This document shows positions 18,611-31,154 of a stretch of DNA of 64,000 bases, piece by piece (the first letter of the stretch is position 1; the number at the start of each line of letters is the position of its first letter). Location of the stretch: positions 1 through 64,000 of the forward strand of contig JANYFR010000025.1 of the NCBI GenBank assembly GCA_025362585.1. The letters are read 5' to 3'. The notes below the pieces were generated by a model. That model saw nothing but the letters and a program-made list of their open reading frames with translations, did not search any database and was not told where the DNA came from. The translations under genes and the position numbers were made by a program. This stretch comes from Acidimicrobiales bacterium (lineage in GTDB: Bacteria > Actinomycetota > Acidimicrobiia > Acidimicrobiales > RAAP-2).

Positions 18611-20361
18611 TCGATCACCACGACGACGTCGCCGGCACTCACCGAGTCCCCGGCGGCGACGCGGATGCTCTTGACGATCCCCGCCTTTTCGGCGTTGACC
18701 GAGTTCTCCATTTTCATGGCTTCGAGGATAATCACCGTCTCACCGGCCTCGACTTGTTGGCCGACCTCGACGTTGACTTTGACCACGGTGCCCTGCATCG
18801 GCACCGTGACGCTATCGGAGCCGCTGCCCACGACGCCGGGGTGGTGCTGGCGGCGGGGCTTGGCGGCGGTGCTGCGCGCGCGCGCCAGTCCGGTGTCGTC
18901 GAGGTCGGGAAGCCAGAGGGCGACGTTGACCCGACGGCCGTTCACTTCGGCCGTGACGTCCTTGCGGACCGTGCCGTCGCCGAGTGCCGCTCCGCTCGAC
19001 GCCACGCTCTCGAGCACCGAAAAATCGAGGTCCGTTTCGACCCACTTCGTCGAGTGGGTCCCGTTGACGAACTCCTCGTCGGAGAGAATGATGACGTCGG
19101 CGGGCAGCGTGGTCGCCACTCCCTCAATGACGGTCTCTTCGATGGCGCGCAGCATTCGGCGCCGCGCCTTCTCGCGGTCCGAGCCCCAAACCACGAGTTT
19201 GGCGATCAGGTTGTCGTAGTACTGCGAGATCGTGTCGCCGGCCTGGTACCCGGCGTCGAGGCGCACTCCAGGCCCCGAGGGCTGGTCGAAGCGGGTGATG
19301 GTGCCCGGGGACGGGGCGAAACGACCGTCCGACGGGTCCTCGGCGTTGATGCGCACCTCGATGGCGTGGCCGGTTCGCGTCACCTCGTCCTGGGTGAAGT
19401 CGAGCGACTCGCCGGCAGCGATCCGCAGCTGCCACTCGACGAGGTCGAGTCCGGTCACGAGTTCGGTGACGGGGTGTTCGACCTGGAGGCGCGTGTTCAT
19501 CTCTAGGAAGTAGAACTCGCCGTCCTGATAGAGGAATTCGACCGTGCCGGCGTTGACGTACCCGCAGGCCCGCGAGACCTTGACGGCGGCGGCGCCCATG
19601 GCGCGGCGCACGTCGTCGGGGAAGTTGGGCGCTGGGGACTCTTCGACGAGCTTCTGGTGTCGGCGTTGCGCCGAGCAGTCGCGCTCGCCGAGCCACAACG
19701 TGTGGCCCTGGACGTCGGCCAGGACCTGCATCTCGATGTGACGGGGCCAGGTCAAGTAGCGCTCGACGTAGCATTCGGATCGCCCGAAGTAGCTCAGCGC
19801 CTCACGCTGCGCACTTTCCAACGCCTCCTTCGCTTCGCTCGACACGTTGACGACCTTCATGCCTCGACCGCCGCCCCCGAAGGCGGCCTTGATCGCGACG
19901 GGCCACCCGAACTCGTCGCCGAATGCTTGGACCTGGGATGGATCGGTCAGGGTCTCATTGAGGCCCGGCACCCCTTGGACACCGGCCTTCTGCGCGGCCA
20001 GACGCGAGGAGATCTTGTCGCCCATCACCTCGATGGCCTCGGGCGGGGGACCGACAAAGATGACGCCGCGTGACGTGATGGCCCTGGCAAAGTCGGTGTT
20101 CTCGGAGAAGAACCCGTAGCCCGGATGCACGGCGTCCGCGCCGCAGCGCTCGATCACGTCGAGGATCGCCTCGGTGTTCAGGTAGCTCTCGGCCGCACTC
20201 TGGCCCCCGAGGCCGTAGGCCTCGTCGGCGAGACGAACGTGCAAGGCGTCACGGTCGAGCTCGGAGTAGACCGCGACGGTCGCGATCCCCATCTCACGGC
20301 AGGTGCGCATGACGCGAACCGCGATCTCGCCACGATTGGCGATGAGCACCTTCTTCAGCAC
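18607..20361 (-). CDS. acyl-CoA carboxylase alpha chain (biotin carboxylase + BCCP)
   Basis: A 584-residue subunit that carboxylates its own biotin with ATP and bicarbonate for acetyl- or propionyl-CoA carboxylation. It has the biotin carboxylase N-domain (KVLIANRGEIAVRV), the ATP-grasp loop KAAFGGGGRGMK, RDCSAQRRHQKLVEE, EMNTRLQVEHPVTE and the C-terminal biotinyl domain with EAMKMEN (acceptor Lys near residue 549). Proximity to methylmalonyl-CoA mutase favours a propionyl-CoA role, but one alpha chain often serves several beta chains in actinobacteria. The GTG at 20361 has GGAGG five bases upstream; TAGAAA near 20388-20393 is a possible -10 with a normal leader. No beta subunit is in the window. 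Confidence 0.94.
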   Translation of the reverse strand: MLKKVLIANRGEIAVRVMRTCREMGIATVAVYSELDRDALHVRLADEAYGLGGQSAAESYLNTEAILDVIERCGADAVHPGYGFFSENTDFARAITSRGVIFVGPPPEAIEVMGDKISSRLAAQKAGVQGVPGLNETLTDPSQVQAFGDEFGWPVAIKAAFGGGGRGMKVVNVSSEAKEALESAQREALSYFGRSECYVERYLTWPRHIEMQVLADVQGHTLWLGERDCSAQRRHQKLVEESPAPNFPDDVRRAMGAAAVKVSRACGYVNAGTVEFLYQDGEFYFLEMNTRLQVEHPVTELVTGLDLVEWQLRIAAGESLDFTQDEVTRTGHAIEVRINAEDPSDGRFAPSPGTITRFDQPSGPGVRLDAGYQAGDTISQYYDNLIAKLVVWGSDREKARRRMLRAIEETVIEGVATTLPADVIILSDEEFVNGTHSTKWVETDLDFSVLESVASSGAALGDGTVRKDVTAEVNGRRVNVALWLPDLDDTGLARARSTAAKPRRQHHPGVVGSGSDSVTVPMQGTVVKVNVEVGQQVEAGETVIILEAMKMENSVNAEKAGIVKSIRVAAGDSVSAGDVVVVIE

Positions 20362-20412
20362 GCGAACCTCCGTCTACTGCCTGTCATTTTCTACCACCCT
20401 GGACCAAAACCC

Positions 20413-20418
20413 TAATCT
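20413..20418 (+). promoter_or_regulatory. -10 element, leaderless birA
   Basis: TAATCT is followed by exactly six bases and the birA ATG at 20425. There is no Shine-Dalgarno before this start. Confidence 0.55.
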
Positions 20419-20424
20419 CTTGCT

Positions 20425-21171
20425 ATGTCCGCAATGATCTGGCGTCGAGAGCACTTGGCGGAGATCGACTCCACCAACACGTGGCTGAGCGTCCGGGCCG
20501 CCGAGGGCGCCGCCGAGGGCCTCGTCGTCTTCGCCGATCACCAGCGCGCCGGTCGCGGGCGTCTCGAACGCACCTGGGAGTCGACGGTTGGCGGCTCCCT
20601 CCTCTGCTCGATCCTCCTTCGTCCGAACGTCGGACCCGATGACTTGCAGCTGGTCGTCGCGTCGGTGGCGCTGTCGGCGCGCGCGGCCCTCGTGCGTCTG
20701 AGCGGACTGCGCCCCGCCCTCAAGTGGCCCAACGATCTCATCATCGGCGATGAAAAGATTGGAGGCCTCCTCGCCGAACTGGTCCGGGGCGCGACGGGCC
20801 AAGGTATCGTCGTGGGGTTGGGCGTGAACCTCACGTACGCCGGCCCCGATGACGTGGCCGCGACCAGCGTCCTCGAACAGACCGGCGTGACGATCACGGC
20901 CGAGGCGCTACTCGACATTCTGCTCGATGAGCTCGAACCGCGACGTGCGCTGCTCGACGATGTCAAGGGGCGGGCCTCGCTGCGTAACGAGTACGAGCGC
21001 GCCCTCGCGACGATCGGCCGTCATGTCCGTCTCGAACGGCAGCACGACACCGTCGTCGGGCTCGCCACGTCGATTGACCGGGCCGGGCGCCTGGTGCTCG
21101 ATCTGGACGGTGTCTCGACGGCCTTCGCGGTGGGCGACGTGGTGCACGTGCGCACGACGGACGAGGCGTGA
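20425..21171 (+). CDS. birA: biotin-[acyl-CoA carboxylase] ligase
   Basis: A 248-residue biotin protein ligase that activates biotin with ATP and attaches it to the Lys of biotinyl domains, such as the carboxylase encoded divergently 63 bases away. Motifs include STNTW, the biotin-binding loop GRGRLERTW, KWPNDLI, KIGGLLAEL and GLGVNL. It lacks the N-terminal helix-turn-helix of E. coli BirA, so it is a group I ligase without a repressor function. The rmlD ATG overlaps its stop by one base. Confidence 0.95.
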   Translation: MSAMIWRREHLAEIDSTNTWLSVRAAEGAAEGLVVFADHQRAGRGRLERTWESTVGGSLLCSILLRPNVGPDDLQLVVASVALSARAALVRLSGLRPALKWPNDLIIGDEKIGGLLAELVRGATGQGIVVGLGVNLTYAGPDDVAATSVLEQTGVTITAEALLDILLDELEPRRALLDDVKGRASLRNEYERALATIGRHVRLERQHDTVVGLATSIDRAGRLVLDLDGVSTAFAVGDVVHVRTTDEA

Positions 21172-22097
21172 TGGAGCGGCCCCTTCGCGTCCTCGTCACC
21201 GGATCGGCCGGTCAGGTCGGCCTCGACCTGTTGGACGTCCTGGCGGGCTTGACGCCGCTCGGCGGCGACGAGACGTTTCAACCCGACGGGCGACCCGTCG
21301 GGCGCGACGAATTCGAGGTGTTGGGTCTGACGCGACACGAACTAGACATCACCGATCATGACGCCGTGCTGCGCTGCGTCGAGGCGGTGCACCCCGACGT
21401 GATCGTGCACCTCGCCGCCTACACCGCCGTCGACCGCGCCGAAGGGGACAGCCTTAGCTGCTTCGCAGTGAACGCGACCGCGACCGAGACCATGTCGTTC
21501 GCGGCGATGGAGACTGGCGCCCACCTGATCTCGATCTCGACCGACTACGTCTTCGATGGTGAAAAGGGTGCGGCCTACGTCGAGGACGATGCCGCGAACC
21601 CGCTCAGCGTCTACGGCGCGTCGAAGTTCGCGGGCGAGTTGCTCTGTCGCGAGGAAGACACCATCGTGCGCACCTCGTGGGTGATGGGGGTACGGGGCAA
21701 GAACGTCGTGCACGTGATCGCCGAGCGTGCGCTCAGTGGCGCCACCGTGCGCTTCGTCAGCGACCAGACCGGTACGGTCACGGCCGCGAGCGATCTCGCG
21801 CGGGCGCTCGTCACGTTGGTGCGCGAGCGGCCCGGGGGCACCTGGCACGTCGCGAACACCGGCACGACCACGTGGTTCGACGTGGCGGCCCACGTGGGGG
21901 CCCTGCTCGGGCGGGGCGACGACTTCGCCACGGCCATTGCGACCGCGCAGCTCGACCCCGCACCACTCGCGACGCGCCCGACGCGTAGCGACCTCGCCAC
22001 GACGAAGTTCGCCCATCGTTGGAGTCACCTGCCGGAGTGGCGCGACGGGGTCGAGCGCCTCGTCCTCGACCGTGCTCGACGACCCGACCGGTCATGA
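21171..22097 (+). CDS. rmlD: dTDP-4-dehydrorhamnose reductase
   Basis: A 308-residue extended short-chain dehydrogenase that reduces dTDP-4-keto-L-rhamnose to dTDP-L-rhamnose. It shows the glycine motif VTGSAGQVGLDL, HLAAYTAVDRAE, TDYVFDGEKGAAY and the active-site YGASK of RmlD. The ATG at 21171 overlaps the birA stop (TGATG); a GTG at 21168 is also in frame. In mycobacteria rmlD is followed by wbbL, as here, linking it to rhamnose-containing cell-wall polymers. Other rml genes are not in the window. Confidence 0.93.
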   Translation: MERPLRVLVTGSAGQVGLDLLDVLAGLTPLGGDETFQPDGRPVGRDEFEVLGLTRHELDITDHDAVLRCVEAVHPDVIVHLAAYTAVDRAEGDSLSCFAVNATATETMSFAAMETGAHLISISTDYVFDGEKGAAYVEDDAANPLSVYGASKFAGELLCREEDTIVRTSWVMGVRGKNVVHVIAERALSGATVRFVSDQTGTVTAASDLARALVTLVRERPGGTWHVANTGTTTWFDVAAHVGALLGRGDDFATAIATAQLDPAPLATRPTRSDLATTKFAHRWSHLPEWRDGVERLVLDRARRPDRS

Positions 22098-22933
22098 TCG
22101 ACGTCGCCAACGACGTCGCCGCAGTGATCGTTGACTTCCACGCGGGCCAGGCACTGAGTGACTGCGTTGACTCCCTGCACGCGAACGGCGTCGCCGACAT
22201 CGTCGTGGTGGAGAACGGCGAGGCCGGTTCGACGATGCCGGGACTTTCCGGGCAGCGCGTCGTGCTCGTCGAGCCCAATATGAACCTCGGCTACGGACGG
22301 GGCGTCAACCGTGGCGCCGCGCTCGCGTCGCCGCGCCCGTACCTGCTCGTCTCCAATCCCGACGTGATCGTGCACGACGGCTGCGTCACGGCGCTCGTGC
22401 ACTTCCTCGACCAGAGCGCGAGCGTCGGCATCGTCGGACCCCAGATCGTGCGACCCGACGGCACCGTCTATCCATCCCAGCGCGTCTTTCCCAACTTCTG
22501 GCTGGCCGGGCTCCACGCGCTGCTTGCTCCGATCTGGCCGGGTAATCCCGCGACGCGCCGGTACCGGTCGCCGCGCGCCGACGGCAGCGTCGACTGGGTG
22601 TCGGGTGCCTTCTTCCTCGTTCGCCGTGAGGCCTTCGAGTCGGTGGGCGGCTTTGACGAGCGCTACTTCATGTTCGCCGAGGACATGGCCCTCTGTTGGG
22701 CGCTGCGCGAACGGGGCTGGGGGGCCGCGGCCACCTCCGAGGCGGTCGTCACCCACATCGAGGGCCTTTCGCGCTCGCGCGCCTCGCGCGACATGCTTAT
22801 CGCGCATCACCGCAGTGCGCTGCGGTTCGAGTGGCAGACGGCCCGGGGCTTTCGCCGGCTGCTGGCGCCGCTCGCCTCGCTGGTGCTGGGAGTACGGCTC
22901 TGCGTAGTCCTGATCATCCGCCCTACGGCCTGA
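22094..22933 (+). CDS. GT2 glycosyltransferase, WbbL-like rhamnosyltransferase
   Basis: A 279-residue family 2 glycosyltransferase. It has the nucleotide-sugar fold opening (VAAVIVDFHAGQALSDCVDSL), a metal-binding SNPDVIV, VDWVSGAFFLVRREAF and FDERYFMFAEDMALCWALRERGW. These are typical of WbbL and related rhamnosyltransferases. Its ATG overlaps the rmlD stop in ATGA, matching the conserved rmlD-wbbL order of mycobacteria, where WbbL adds rhamnose to GlcNAc-PP-decaprenol. Rhamnose as donor is inferred from context. The C-terminal LVLGVRLCVVLIIRP is hydrophobic and may bind the membrane. Confidence 0.87.
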   Translation: MIDVANDVAAVIVDFHAGQALSDCVDSLHANGVADIVVVENGEAGSTMPGLSGQRVVLVEPNMNLGYGRGVNRGAALASPRPYLLVSNPDVIVHDGCVTALVHFLDQSASVGIVGPQIVRPDGTVYPSQRVFPNFWLAGLHALLAPIWPGNPATRRYRSPRADGSVDWVSGAFFLVRREAFESVGGFDERYFMFAEDMALCWALRERGWGAAATSEAVVTHIEGLSRSRASRDMLIAHHRSALRFEWQTARGFRRLLAPLASLVLGVRLCVVLIIRPTA

Positions 22934-23251
22934 CCAGCGCCAACGTCTAGAATCACTGGAGGGCTGCGAGTGGTTCTGTGGTTGCAAGTCGAAGCCAGTC
23001 GCGGGCAAAACGACCCACGTAAGGCGTCTTATTGACGCTGAGCATGGCGCGGTTTAGAAGTAAGTCCTGCCTCGGACCGGTCAGATCGATCGATTCGAGC
23101 GCCGGTGAAGTGTGCGGCTACGCCGCCGGAGAGCCTCGTGCTGCCGGCGACGCGTACGGACACCGCTGCAGGCAAGTGTGGGGTCAAAGACCAGGTCAGC
23201 ACTCGCAGCCCTAGTGAAATGACGAAGAGGACCGGTAGGGTACATCGAGAT
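22934..23251. other. intergenic upstream of secA
   Basis: About 320 bases with no supported gene. No tRNA-like cloverleaf or hibernation-factor gene is seen, although hpf precedes secA in many actinobacteria. TAGAAT at 22948-22953 could be a -10 for a long secA leader; TAGGGT at 23236-23241 is closer to the start codon. Confidence 0.45.
23236..23241 (+). promoter_or_regulatory. possible -10 element of secA
   Basis: TAGGGT lies ten bases before the secA ATG. The distance allows a leader of only a few bases. No good Shine-Dalgarno is present. Confidence 0.35.
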
Positions 23252-25904
<2,653 letters not shown>

Positions 25905-25918
<14 letters not shown>

Positions 25919-27050
25919 GGCCGAGAACGCGCTTCGCGAGGCGCTGGCCACGATCGAGGACCTCGAGGCCCGCTGGAGCGCGGCGCGCGACTACCTAAAG
26001 ATCGACGCCAGCCGCGCACGCCACGTGGTCCTCACCGCCGACGTGGCCGATCCCGATCTCTGGCACCACCAGGACCACGCCCGCGAGGTCACGACCGAGC
26101 TGGGACGGCTGACCAACGATTTGGGCTCCTTCGATGAGCTGCGCGCGGCGCTCGATGACAGTCTGGTGCTGGTGGAGTTCTCGCGTGAGGCAATGGCGAA
26201 CGGCGAACCGGACTGGTCGTTGTTGAACGAGCTCGATGCCACCGTCGCCTCGCTCGACACCTCCATCACCGCGCTCGAGACGCGCAGCCTCTTTACCGGG
26301 CAGTACGACGAGAACGACGCCATCGTCGAACTGCACGCCGGGGCTGGCGGCACCGACGCCCAGGACTGGACCGAGATGCTCGTGCGCATGTACTCGCGCT
26401 GGGCCGAGCGCCGGGGATTCGGGGTGGAGCTCGACGAAGCAACGGAGGGTCAGGAGGCCGGGCTCTTGTCGGCGACGTTCATCATGAAGGGCCGATTCGC
26501 CTACGGCTGGCTCTCGGCCGAACGGGGTGTGCACCGCCTCGTGCGAATGAGCCCGTTCGACTCGCAGGCGCGACGCCAGACGAGCTTCGCCAGCCTCGAC
26601 GTGACGCCGCTCCTCAACGACGACGCGAGTGAGGTCGAGATCGACGAGAAGGACCTGCGCGTCGACACGTTCCGTTCCTCGGGCGCCGGTGGTCAGCACA
26701 TCAACAAGACGGACTCGGCCATTCGCATCACCCACCTGCCCACCAACATCGTGGTGAGCTGTCAGAACGAGCGCAGCCAACACCAGAACCGGGCGCGGGC
26801 CATGCAGATCCTCGAGGCGAAGCTCGCCGACCGGGCGCGCGCGCAGCGCCAGGCCGAGATGGACGCGCTCTCGGGCAACCGCGGCGACAACGCCTGGGGC
26901 TCTCAGATTCGCAGTTACGTGCAGGCGCCGTACCAACTGGTGAAAGATCACCGCACCGACTTCGAGACGGGAAACGTCGAAGCGGTGCTCGATGGTGAAC
27001 TCGACGGCTTCATGGAGGCGGAGCTCCGCCGACTGCGGGCGCGATCATAA
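25905..27050 (+). CDS. prfB: peptide chain release factor 2
   Basis: A 381-residue class I release factor that recognises UAA/UGA. The RF2 anticodon-like motif SPF occurs in MSPFDSQARRQTS, and the catalytic GGQ is in GAGGQHINKTDSA. The ATG at 25905 lies inside the last codons of secA in another frame (14-base overlap), implying translational coupling. The reading frame is continuous from this start, so the autoregulatory +1 frameshift of many bacterial prfB genes is absent. Confidence 0.97.
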
Positions 27051-27110
27051 GAAATTTTAGAACCCTGTAACGCCAACGTTTGCTGGCATGGATTGTTGGG
27101 GCCATCAAAC

Positions 27111-27116
27111 TAGAAT
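27111..27116 (+). promoter_or_regulatory. possible -10 element of ftsEX
   Basis: TAGAAT lies about 60 bases before the ftsE ATG, so this transcript would have a leader with a Shine-Dalgarno, unlike the leaderless genes nearby. No matching -35 at 16-18 bases is evident. Confidence 0.35.
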
Positions 27117-27175
27117 GGTCCCTACGTAGATCAGCACCGCGCGCTGAGTTGAGCTAACCCGAAGGGGGTGTTGCC

Positions 27176-27873
<698 letters not shown>

Positions 27874-27874
<1 letters not shown>

Positions 27875-28728
27875 TGCGCGTCTACCTTCGCTACGCGGTC
27901 AAGGAGACCTTCTCCAACCTCTGGCGCAACCGGATGATGACGATCGCCGCGGTGCTGACGGTCGCCGTTTCGCTGTCGCTCGTCGGCTCGGCGCTGTTAT
28001 TGAAGCAGAGCGCCGCCCAGGCCTCGGCCCAGTGGCAGCAGGGTACGCACGTCACCATCTGGATGCAGCCGACCGCGACCACGAGTGAACTAACCAACGT
28101 GAAGTCCCAGTTGGCCAACCTCCCGATTGTGAAGAGTTGCGTCTTCTACACCCAACAGCAGGACTACCAGGAGGCCATCATCCTCCTACCGCGTTCGGAG
28201 ACCGGTGGGCTGAAGGTCGCGGATATGCCGACCTCCTTTCGTTGCGTCCCGACCATCCCGGCTGACGCCTTCACCGTCGAGTCGACCTTTGCCGGTCAAC
28301 CGGGGATCTTCCAGGTCACCGCGCCCGATCAACAGATTCGTCAGATGAACCACGCGATTCGTGTACTGCAGATCGTCTTCTTGGCGCTCGCCGGGGTGCT
28401 CTTGCTCTCGGCGACGGTCCTCATCCTCAACACAATTCGCATGGCCATCTTCGCGAGGCGTCGAGAGGTATCCGTGATGAAGCTCGTGGGCGCCACGAAC
28501 TGGTTCATTCGCATTCCCTACATCACCGAAGGATTCATCCAAGGTCTGCTCGGTTCGGCGGTCGCGATGTTGGCCGTGACAGCACTGCACACCTGGTACC
28601 CGTTACACAATGAGTTTCAGCTGAACTCGAGCGCCCTCATCGGGACCGATGCCGTGGTCCTGATTGTCGGGGTACTGATTGGCTCGGTCGGCTCGGCAAT
28701 CGCGATCCGGCGATTCCTCGACGTCTAA
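27874..28728 (+). CDS. ftsX: cell division protein FtsX
   Basis: A 284-residue permease-like protein without transport activity. It has an N-terminal cytoplasmic helix, TM1 (MMTIAAVLTVAVSLSLVGSA), a large extracellular domain (about residues 45-165) that in relatives contacts hydrolase partners, and three C-terminal TM segments with RRREVSVMKLVGATNWF. The GTG start shares a base with the ftsE stop. The peptidase M23 and smpB genes that often follow ftsX are absent; instead msrB is convergent, sharing CTAA with its stop. Confidence 0.96.
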
Positions 28729-29123
28729 CTCTTCTCTTCATCAAAGTCAATGGCCAGAGAGTTCACGCAGTAGCGCAGACCCGTCGGGGTCGGGCCATCG
28801 TCAAAGACGTGCCCGAGGTGACCGCCGCATTTCGCACAGAGAATCTCGGTTCGCGAGCGAAAGAGGGACTTGTCGGTCCGTTCGATGATCGTGCCGGGCT
28901 CGCAGGAGTCGAAGCTCGGCCAGCCGCAGTGCGAGTCGAATTTCTGTCCGCTATTGAACAGGACCTGACCGCATCCCGCGCAGGTGTACGTCCCGTTGGC
29001 GTTCACGTTGAGCAGCGAGCCGGTGAACGGCGGCTCAGTCGCGGCCTCGCGCAAGACCGCGTAGCGGTCGGCGGTGAGCTCATCGCGCCACTGGGCGTCG
29101 GACTTTTCGATGTCGAATTTCAT
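28725..29123 (-). CDS. msrB: peptide-methionine (R)-S-oxide reductase
   Basis: A cytosolic protein of about 132 residues that reduces R-methionine sulfoxide in proteins. It has the two zinc CxxC pairs (CAGCGQ and CAKCGG), HCGWPSFDSC, GHLGHVFDDGP and the catalytic Cys in RYCVNS. The ATG at 29123 is exactly six bases after TAGTTT, so it is preferred over a GTG at 29129 that abuts the -10. The Cys in FDSCEP could serve as a resolving residue (inference). Its stop overlaps that of ftsX. Confidence 0.96.
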   Translation of the reverse strand: MKFDIEKSDAQWRDELTADRYAVLREAATEPPFTGSLLNVNANGTYTCAGCGQVLFNSGQKFDSHCGWPSFDSCEPGTIIERTDKSLFRSRTEILCAKCGGHLGHVFDDGPTPTGLRYCVNSLAIDFDEEKS

Positions 29124-29129
29124 TGTCAC

Positions 29130-29135
29130 AAACTA
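29130..29135 (-). promoter_or_regulatory. -10 element, leaderless msrB
   Basis: TAGTTT on the minus strand is followed by exactly six bases and then the ATG at 29123. Confidence 0.5.
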
Positions 29136-29160
29136 ACGGTCTCGCGCACCGCTGCCCGCG

Positions 29161-31086
29161 TTACAGGTAGCGAGGGCGCGGCGACTCGGGCACGACGCGC
29201 GGAAACTCGGGCTCGTCGTGCAAGAGCCGGGTGAAGGCGCCGGCGAGACCCTCGGGGTCGAGGCCCAACTCGGAGAGCAGGGCGTCGGGGCGGTGCTGTT
29301 CGAGGTAGGCCCGGGGCACGCCGAGGATTCTCGTCGACGGAAAGCGGCGCGACGTCTCCTGGGCGCGACCCCGAATCGCCGAGACCATCAACGTGCCGGC
29401 ACCGCCGTGACGAGTGCCGTCCTCGACGGTGATGACCCGATCGTGAGCAAGAGCGTCGTCGATCATGTCGGTATCGGGCGGCAGGACCCGCACGTCGTAG
29501 AGGGTCACTCGCTCGGCGTCCTCGCCGAGCAGTTCGAGCGCCCGAAAGGCGGTGGGCGCCATCTTGCCCACCGCGAGCACGCAGAGCGAACCGTCGCCGC
29601 AGGTCACCTTGCGGGCCTCGAGGCCGTCGCCGACCTTCGCGTCGAAGGGCTTCGGGAGGGTCTTGGGGAACCGTAGGGCGGTCGGCGTGCTCATCGAAAG
29701 CGCCGTCGCGAGCATGCCCGGGACCTCCTCGGCCGAGGAGGGTGCGAAGATCGTCATGTTGGGGATCGCGAGGCAGAGTGCGATGTCGAGGACCCCGTGG
29801 TGGCTCGGACCGTCGTCGCCGGTGATCCCGGCGCGGTCAAAGACGAAGACGACCGGCAGGTTCAAGAGACCCACGTCGAGATGAGCCTGGTCGAAGGCGC
29901 GAGAGAAGAACGTGGAGTAAATCGCCACGACCGGTTTCAAGCCGCCCATGGCCATGCCCGCGGCCGCCGTCACGGCGTGCTGCTCGGCGATGCCGACGTC
30001 GAAAAAGCGCTTCGGGAAGTGGTCCTGGAAGTTCAAGAGACCGGTCGGTCCCGCCATCGCCGCGGTAATCGCGACAATACGGTCGTCGGCGCTCGCGAGG
30101 GCCACGAGTGCGTCGGAGAATGCCTGGGTGAACGACTTGGGGGCGACCTCCTCATCGTTCAGGCGCGGGGGGAGCTTGAAGTCGTGCATCTTCAGGTCGT
30201 CGCTGACGGCGGGGGCGTAGCCCCGACCCTTCTGAGTGAGCACGTGGACGATGATTGGCCCGTCCCACGTCGCGGCGCTCTTGAGTGTCGTTTCGAGCGA
30301 TTCGATGTTGTGGCCGTCGATGGGTCCGATGTAGCGCACGCCGAGGTTCTCGAAAAACGTGTGGGGCGTGACCATTTCGCGCACCACCGACGTGACGGCG
30401 TCGATGCCGCGGTAGGCCTCCTTGCCGACGCGCGGCAAGTGCGGGACCATTCGGCGCAGCCGTTCGCGCAGGGTGAGGTAGTGCTTGTTGAGTCGCAGCG
30501 TCGTGAGCGAGCCCGAGAGCCGCGAGATCGTCGGGCCGTAGCTACGGCCGTTGTCATTGAGCACGATCACCACCCGTTGGCCGGAGTGGCCCAGGTTATT
30601 GAGCGCCTCGTAGGCCATGCCACCGGTCAGCGAGCCGTCGCCGACGACCGCGACCACGTGGCGCTTGCCGCCGTGTCCGACCAACTGCTGTTTCTGCTCG
30701 AGCGCTACCGACAGGCCGTGAGCGTAGGAGAGGGCCGTGGACGCGTGGCTCGACTCAATCCAGTCGTGCTGGCTCTCCGAGCGACTGGGGTAGCCCGATA
30801 GACCGCCGCGCTGGCGCAGGTTCTTGAAGCCGTAGCGCCGCCCGGTCAACAGCTTGTGGACGTAGGACTGGTGCCCGGTGTCCCACAGGATGATGTCCTG
30901 GGGCGAGTTGAAGACGCGATGCAGGGCGAGGGTCAGTTCAACGACCCCGAGGTTGGAGCCCAGGTGGCCGCCCGTGGTCGTCACCGTCTGAATAATGAAC
31001 TCTCGAATCTCCTCGCTCAGTTGATTCAGTTCGGCGTAGGAGAGCGCCTTCAGGTCGGTGGGAGTTTCGATGGACGGGAGAATCAC
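29161..31086 (-). CDS. dxs: 1-deoxy-D-xylulose-5-phosphate synthase
   Basis: A 641-residue thiamine-diphosphate enzyme that condenses pyruvate and glyceraldehyde 3-phosphate, the first step of the MEP isoprenoid pathway. It has GGHLGSNLGVVELTLALH, TPP motif GDGSLTGGMAYEALNNLG, the transketolase-type pyrimidine domain with DVGIAEQHAVTAAAG and GDDGPSHHG. Length is normal. The GTG start at 31086 lies six bases after TAGGCT. It is divergent from tldD. It would supply decaprenyl-type carriers used by the GT2 and cell-wall enzymes in the window. Confidence 0.97.
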   Translation of the reverse strand: MILPSIETPTDLKALSYAELNQLSEEIREFIIQTVTTTGGHLGSNLGVVELTLALHRVFNSPQDIILWDTGHQSYVHKLLTGRRYGFKNLRQRGGLSGYPSRSESQHDWIESSHASTALSYAHGLSVALEQKQQLVGHGGKRHVVAVVGDGSLTGGMAYEALNNLGHSGQRVVIVLNDNGRSYGPTISRLSGSLTTLRLNKHYLTLRERLRRMVPHLPRVGKEAYRGIDAVTSVVREMVTPHTFFENLGVRYIGPIDGHNIESLETTLKSAATWDGPIIVHVLTQKGRGYAPAVSDDLKMHDFKLPPRLNDEEVAPKSFTQAFSDALVALASADDRIVAITAAMAGPTGLLNFQDHFPKRFFDVGIAEQHAVTAAAGMAMGGLKPVVAIYSTFFSRAFDQAHLDVGLLNLPVVFVFDRAGITGDDGPSHHGVLDIALCLAIPNMTIFAPSSAEEVPGMLATALSMSTPTALRFPKTLPKPFDAKVGDGLEARKVTCGDGSLCVLAVGKMAPTAFRALELLGEDAERVTLYDVRVLPPDTDMIDDALAHDRVITVEDGTRHGGAGTLMVSAIRGRAQETSRRFPSTRILGVPRAYLEQHRPDALLSELGLDPEGLAGAFTRLLHDEPEFPRVVPESPRPRYL

Positions 31087-31092
31087 CTCGCC

Positions 31093-31098
31093 AGCCTA
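31093..31098 (-). promoter_or_regulatory. -10 element, leaderless dxs
   Basis: TAGGCT on the minus strand, six bases, then GTG at 31086. The identical hexamer and spacing occur at kgd (51079). Confidence 0.6.
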
Positions 31099-31142
31099 CC
31101 GGCGACGCAATTTCGCTACGAGGGGTGCCGTGGTCCTTCCGG

Positions 31143-31148
31143 TACGCT
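31143..31148 (+). promoter_or_regulatory. -10 element, leaderless tldD
   Basis: TACGCT, six bases, then ATG at 31155, the same arrangement as at 11044. The dxs and tldD -10 elements are 44 bases apart on opposite strands. Confidence 0.6.
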
Positions 31149-31154
31149 CTGCTC

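Noticed and set aside
29797-30801. A 334-codon frame antisense to dxs
   Set aside because: Composition is the complement of dxs codons, and dxs is unambiguous.
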